Assembly: GCF_000718325.1 (NCBI RefSeq)
Contig: NZ_JOFV01000007.1
Span: 62,001 to 126,000 of the forward strand
From: Oerskovia turbata
GTDB lineage: Bacteria; Actinomycetota; Actinomycetes; Actinomycetales; Cellulomonadaceae
Reading direction: 5' to 3'
DNA: 64,000 bases
Program-made: the position numbers and the translations under genes
The notes under the pieces: generated by a model
Seen by the model: the letters and a program-made list of their open reading frames with translations, nothing else
Database searches by the model: none
Told to the model about the DNA's origin: nothing
Part shown: one piece after another, positions 60,629 to 64,000 of the stretch
How positions within the stretch are numbered: position 1 is the stretch's first letter
How the letters are laid out: every line of letters begins with the position of its first letter

Positions 60629-61255
60629 TCAGCGAGCGTAGTACTCGACGACGAGCTGGACCTCGCAGGTCACGGGGACCTCGACGCGCTTGGGGCGACG
60701 CACCAGGACGGCGCTCAGCTTCTCGAGCTGGACGTCGAGGTAGGCCGGGACGGCCGGCAGGACGTCGCGGTGCGCACCGGCAGCGGCGACCTGGAACGGC
60801 GTGGTGGCCTGGCTCTTGGGCTTGACCTGGATCGTCTGACCCGGCTTCACCTTGAACGAGGGGCGGTCGACGATCTTGCCGTCGACGAGGATGTGGCGGT
60901 GGCCGACGGCCTGGCGCGCCTGCAGGATGGTGCGGGCGAAGCCCGAACGCAGCACGAGCGCGTCGAGACGCATCTCGAGGTTCTCGACCATGGCCTCACC
61001 GGTCAGACCGGCGTCCTTGCGAGCGTCCTCGTAGGCGCGAGCCATCTGCTTCTCGCGGAGCGCGTACTGGGCGCGCAGACGCTGCTTCTCGCGAAGACGC
61101 ACCGCGTAGTCCGACTCGGTGCGGCGACGGGCGCGGCCGTGCTCACCGGGCGGGTAGGGGCGCTTCTCGAAGTGCTTGACGGCCTTGGGCGTGAGCGCGA
61201 GGCCCAGCGCGCGGCTCAGGCGAACCTGGCGGCGCGAACGAGTCACTGAAGACAC
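60629..61255 (-). CDS. rpsD: 30S ribosomal protein S4
   Basis: This 208-residue primary 16S rRNA-binding protein has HFEKRPYPPGEHGRARRRTE, EKQRLRAQYALREKQMARAY, ENLEMRLDALVLRSGFARTI and the S4 RNA-binding fold RQAVGHRHILVDGKIVDRPS. The N-terminus lacks the zinc-binding cysteines of C+ S4 proteins, so it is the zinc-free form. The GTG at 61255 is used, and a second GTG three codons later is possible. A ~190-nt leader with a strong TAGACT box upstream fits S4 autoregulation, as is common for this protein. Confidence 0.96.
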   Translation of the reverse strand: MSSVTRSRRQVRLSRALGLALTPKAVKHFEKRPYPPGEHGRARRRTESDYAVRLREKQRLRAQYALREKQMARAYEDARKDAGLTGEAMVENLEMRLDALVLRSGFARTILQARQAVGHRHILVDGKIVDRPSFKVKPGQTIQVKPKSQATTPFQVAAAGAHRDVLPAVPAYLDVQLEKLSAVLVRRPKRVEVPVTCEVQLVVEYYAR

Positions 61256-61360
61256 AGTGTGTTCCTGTCCTGTCGTGTGTACTTGACGTCACACCCGTGC
61301 GGATTGCCGGGTGCGGGACCAGCCGATGAGCCGCCGCCGTGATCCGTGAGGATGCGACTC

Positions 61361-61380
61361 CCCTCGACGTGCGTCGAGGG
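61361..61380 (-). promoter_or_regulatory. Hairpin in rpsD leader
   Basis: CCCTCGACG and CGTCGAGGG flank two bases, giving a stem of up to 9 bp about 106 nt before the rpsD start. A possible structural part of an S4 autoregulatory leader. No known S4 site was matched. Confidence 0.35.
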
Positions 61381-61451
61381 TGTCCTGCGGGGCTGCGGGG
61401 CCGAGGTCCCAGGCGGTCGCCCCTGCCCTGACGGGCGGAGACAACCTGAGA

Positions 61452-61457
61452 AGTCTA
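61452..61457 (-). promoter_or_regulatory. -10 element (GTAGACT context) of rpsD
   Basis: Minus-strand TAGACT in GCGGTAGACTTC, about 196 nt before the rpsD start. No clear -35. Confidence 0.45.
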
Positions 61458-61502
61458 CCGCACGGTGCGCCATGGCCCGTCCGGGACGGGTGGGTGCCCG
61501 GC

Positions 61503-63047
61503 TCAGTCCCCGAGGATCTGCCGGATCCGGTCGAGGCGCTCGGTCACGGACCGCTCGAACCCGCGGTCGGTCGGCGTGTAGTAGCGCGTGCCCTGCAGGA
61601 CGTCGGGCAGGTACTGCTGGCGCGCGACCGCGTGCGGGGCGTCGTGCGCGTACCTGTACCCCTTGCCGTGCCCCAGCTCCTTGGCGCCCGCGTAGTGCGC
61701 GTCGCGCAGGTGCGCGGGCACCGTCCCGACCTTGCCCGCGCGCACGTCCGCGAGCGCCGCGTCGATCCCGAGGTAGGCCGCGTTGGACTTGGGCGCGGTC
61801 GCGAGGTGCACGACGGCCTCCGCGAGGATGATGCGGGCCTCGGGCATGCCGATGAGCGCGACGGCCTGGGCCGCGGCGACCGCGGTCTGCAGCGCGCTGG
61901 GGTCGGCCATGCCGACGTCCTCCGCAGCCGAGATGACGATGCGCCGGGCGATGAACCGGGGGTCCTCCCCCGCGGCGATCATGCGCGCGAGGTAGTGCAG
62001 CGAGGCGTCGACGTCGGAGCCGCGCACCGACTTGATGAACGCGCTGGTGACGTCGTAGTGCTGGTCGCCGTCACGGTCGTAGCGCACGGCGGCGACGTCG
62101 ATCGCGCGCTCCATGGTCTCGAGGTCGACGACCACGGCCTCGGCCACCGGAGCGGGTTCGTCCGTGGCCGCGGCCTCGGTCTCCTCGTCGGGCGCCCCGG
62201 CGGTCTCGCCCTCCCCGGGCGCCTCGCCCTCCCCCGGTGCGTCGCCCCGCCCGACGGCGTCGCTCGCGTCCGTCGCGTCGTCGTCGGGCAGGGCGGTGGT
62301 GCGGACGGGGGCGTCCGGGACCTCGGAGAGCGCGGCCCCTGCCGCGGCCTCGAGGATGGTCAGCGCCTTGCGGGCGTCACCGCCCGCGAGGCGGACCAGG
62401 TGCTCCTCGGCCTCGTCCGCGAGGGTGACGGCCCCGCCGAGCCCGCGCTCGTCGACGAGCGCCCTGTGCACCAGGGCGCGCACGTCGCCCGACGTGAGGG
62501 GCTTGAGGGTGAGCAGGAGCGAGCGCGAGAGCAGCGGGGAGTTGACCGAGAAGCTCGGGTTCTCGGTCGTGGCCGCCACGAGAGTGACCCAGCGGTTCTC
62601 CACGCTGGGCAGCAGCGCGTCCTGCTGGGACTTGGAGAAGCGGTGGACCTCGTCGATGAACAGGACCGTCTCCTCGCCGCCCGTCGCGAGGCGACGGCGC
62701 GCGTCGTCGATGACCTGGCGCACGTCCTTGACGCCCGCGGTCACGGCCGAGAGCTCGACGAAGCGCCGGCCCGAGGTCGTCGCGATGAGGTACGCGAGCG
62801 TCGTCTTGCCCGTGCCCGGCGGGCCCCACAGGATGACCGAGCCCGGCGCCGCACGCGAGGCCCCCGGACCGTCCACCTCGATGAGGCGGCGCAGCGGCGA
62901 CCCGGCGACGAGCAGGTGCTCCTGGCCGGCGACCTCGTCGAGCGCGGCCGGACGCATACGCACCGCCAGCGGCGCACCCGGTCCCGGTCGAGGAGTCCCC
63001 TGGGTGCCTGAGGTCGCGGCGTCGAACAGGTCCATCCCGGGAAGCAT
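61503..63047 (-). CDS. rarA: Replication-associated recombination protein A (MgsA/RarA)
   Basis: The 514-residue AAA+ ATPase of the RarA/MgsA family acts at stalled forks. An N-terminal ClpX-like segment leads to [20 protein letters not shown] (Walker A, ~70), [20 protein letters not shown] (Walker B), [20 protein letters not shown] and the C-terminal tetramerisation domain ([20 protein letters not shown]). A ~55-residue acidic Gly/Glu/Ala/Pro-rich insert lies between the ATPase and C-terminal parts. The ATG at 63047 is 6 nt past TAGGCT. It shares an intergenic region with the divergent transporter gene. Confidence 0.94.
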   Translation of the reverse strand: MLPGMDLFDAATSGTQGTPRPGPGAPLAVRMRPAALDEVAGQEHLLVAGSPLRRLIEVDGPGASRAAPGSVILWGPPGTGKTTLAYLIATTSGRRFVELSAVTAGVKDVRQVIDDARRRLATGGEETVLFIDEVHRFSKSQQDALLPSVENRWVTLVAATTENPSFSVNSPLLSRSLLLTLKPLTSGDVRALVHRALVDERGLGGAVTLADEAEEHLVRLAGGDARKALTILEAAAGAALSEVPDAPVRTTALPDDDATDASDAVGRGDAPGEGEAPGEGETAGAPDEETEAAATDEPAPVAEAVVVDLETMERAIDVAAVRYDRDGDQHYDVTSAFIKSVRGSDVDASLHYLARMIAAGEDPRFIARRIVISAAEDVGMADPSALQTAVAAAQAVALIGMPEARIILAEAVVHLATAPKSNAAYLGIDAALADVRAGKVGTVPAHLRDAHYAGAKELGHGKGYRYAHDAPHAVARQQYLPDVLQGTRYYTPTDRGFERSVTERLDRIRQILGD

Positions 63048-63053
63048 GCCCCG

Positions 63054-63059
63054 AGCCTA
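63054..63059 (-). promoter_or_regulatory. -10 element of rarA (leaderless type)
   Basis: TAGGCT on the minus strand, 6 nt before the ATG at 63047. Confidence 0.5.
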
Positions 63060-63112
63060 CGCACCCCCACCCACACGGTGCGCGCGGCTCGGCGCCGCAC
63101 CGCGCGAGGTGC

Positions 63113-63118
63113 CATGCT
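63113..63118 (+). promoter_or_regulatory. -10-like element of MMPL gene
   Basis: CATGCT, one mismatch to TANNNT, ends 6 nt before the GTG at 63125. Confidence 0.3.
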
Positions 63119-63124
63119 GACGGG

Positions 63125-64000
63125 GTGTTCGAGAGCCTTGGCCGCGCCGTCGCCCACCGTCCCCGCCTGACCGTCGCCGTGTGGGTGGTGCTGACCGCCC
63201 TGGGGTTCGCCCTCGCCGTCGTGGGCGTCCACGGCGAGAGCCTGTTCGACCGCCTGACCACGGGCGAGCCGGCGGTCCCCGGCTCGCAGAGCGAGCGCGG
63301 CACGCAGATCCTCACCGAGCAGACCGAGACGGGCCAGACCGTCTCCCTCCTCGTGAGCGGGGTCGACCCCGCGGACCCGGCCCTCGCCGAGGCCATGGAC
63401 CCCGTGCACGCCGAGCTCGCCGCGGTCGCCGGCGTCGAGACGGTCGTCGACCCGTTCGTGGTCCCCGGCGGCGTCGCGACCGAGGCCGCGCAGTCGCTCG
63501 TCGCCGCCGACGGCGACGGGTTCGTGCTGTCCGTGACGCTCGAGCCGGGACTCGACGAGGACGCCGGGGCCGCGGCGGCGAGCGACGTCGTCGAGATCCT
63601 CGAGGCCGTCCCCGCGGACCTCGCCGACGTGGCCCCGGACGCGACCGGGCTCGTGTCGAGCGACGACCTGATCGTCGAGGCCATCACGTCCCAGGTCGAG
63701 AAGGACCTCACGACGGGCGAGATGATCGCCCTGCCCATCGCGCTGCTCGTCATGGTCCTGGTCTTCGGGGGGTTCCTCGCGGCCGCCATGCCCATGGCCG
63801 GGGCCGTCGCCTCGATCGGCGCCGGGCTCGGCGTCCTGCTCGTCCTGTCCTACCCGCTGACCATCGACGCGTCCGTCGTCAACGTCGTCACGCTGCTGGG
63901 CCTGGGACTCTCGATCGACTACGGGCTGCTCATCGTGTCCCGCTTCCGCGAGGAGCTGCACGCCCTCGACGACGCGGCGCCGGGGCGCGCGACGTCCCCC
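63125..64000 (+). CDS. MMPL-family (RND) membrane transporter, N-terminal part, cut by window edge
   Basis: The open frame runs from the GTG at 63125 to the end of the window (292 codons visible) without a stop. The start FESLGRAVAHRPRLTVAVWV leads to a first transmembrane helix (~17-40). A ~160-residue extracellytoplasmic domain follows, with SERGTQILTEQTETGQTVSL. After it come several helices (MIALPIALLVMVLVFGGFLA, VNVVTLLGLGLSIDYGLLIV) with the GLSIDYGLLIVSRFREEL motif typical of MMPL proteins. These proton-driven transporters often export lipids in actinobacteria. The substrate is unknown. A CATGCT box 6 nt upstream suggests a leaderless start. Confidence 0.88.
   Translation, partial: MFESLGRAVAHRPRLTVAVWVVLTALGFALAVVGVHGESLFDRLTTGEPAVPGSQSERGTQILTEQTETGQTVSLLVSGVDPADPALAEAMDPVHAELAAVAGVETVVDPFVVPGGVATEAAQSLVAADGDGFVLSVTLEPGLDEDAGAAAASDVVEILEAVPADLADVAPDATGLVSSDDLIVEAITSQVEKDLTTGEMIALPIALLVMVLVFGGFLAAAMPMAGAVASIGAGLGVLLVLSYPLTIDASVVNVVTLLGLGLSIDYGLLIVSRFREELHALDDAAPGRATSP

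Overview
The window is a 64 kb stretch of chromosome from a high-GC Gram-positive bacterium. Codon third positions are almost all G or C, GTG starts are frequent, and the gene order matches conserved actinobacterial blocks (garA/merR/DUF151 nuclease/merR, DUF881-sbp-DUF881, pyrR-pyrB-pyrC-carA-carB-pyrF, mihF-gmk-rpoZ-coaBC-metK-priA-fmt, alaS-ruvX-mltG-aroE-aroC-aroK-aroB). The protein flavour suggests Micrococcales, of a Cellulomonas/Oerskovia/Promicromonospora kind. That placement is my inference and was not checked by search. I see no rRNA, tRNA, CRISPR array or insertion sequence.

Layout. 1-4139 holds the tail of a tyrosine recombinase (cut by the window edge), a cardiolipin synthase, a metallo-beta-lactamase-fold protein, and a divergent TetR/short-chain dehydrogenase pair with a clear operator. 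4218-7628 is pyruvate carboxylase. 7888-13930 is an envelope/signalling cluster read leftward: a CDP-alcohol phosphatidyltransferase, two DUF881 proteins flanking Sbp, then GarA, a MerR regulator (FtsR-like), a DUF151 nuclease and a second MerR regulator. 14396-16306 is a DEAD-box RNA helicase. 16452-18429 has a PH-domain membrane protein, hisG and hisE. 18601-22284 is the riboflavin operon ribD-ribE-ribBA-ribH behind an FMN riboswitch. 22688-33058 is a housekeeping run: mihF, gmk, rpoZ, coaBC, metK, priA, a HAD hydrolase, fmt, rsmB and rpe. 33187-34074 is a tyrosine-phosphatase-like protein. 34163-43220 is the pyrimidine operon, led by pyrR with a PyrR-type RNA hairpin next to its ribosome binding site. 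43422-44403 is efp-nusB. 44602-45800 is a small SatD/membrane-protein module with a striking operator region. 45889-56329 carries shikimate genes (aroQ, aroB, aroK, aroC, aroE), split by a rightward MFS transporter/hydrolase/glycerophosphodiesterase operon and by a lone prepilin peptidase gene, and continues into mltG. 56385-63047 is ruvX, alaS, two small membrane-associated proteins, rpsD and rarA. The window ends inside an MMPL-family transporter gene.

The genes are densely packed, and many neighbours share ATGA or GTGA start/stop overlaps, which implies translational coupling in long operons. Two regulatory themes can be read in the DNA. A TANNNT -10 hexamer lies exactly 6 or 7 nt before the start codon of at least a dozen genes, which predicts leaderless transcripts. 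A GTAGACT -10 box lies far upstream of four translation or RNA-biology genes, which predicts long leaders. No wholly new system stands out. The best candidates for follow-up are the SatD module with its periodic ATCAAG/CTTGAT sites, the in-frame internal start in the metallo-hydrolase gene, and the leaderless TetR-controlled dehydrogenase.
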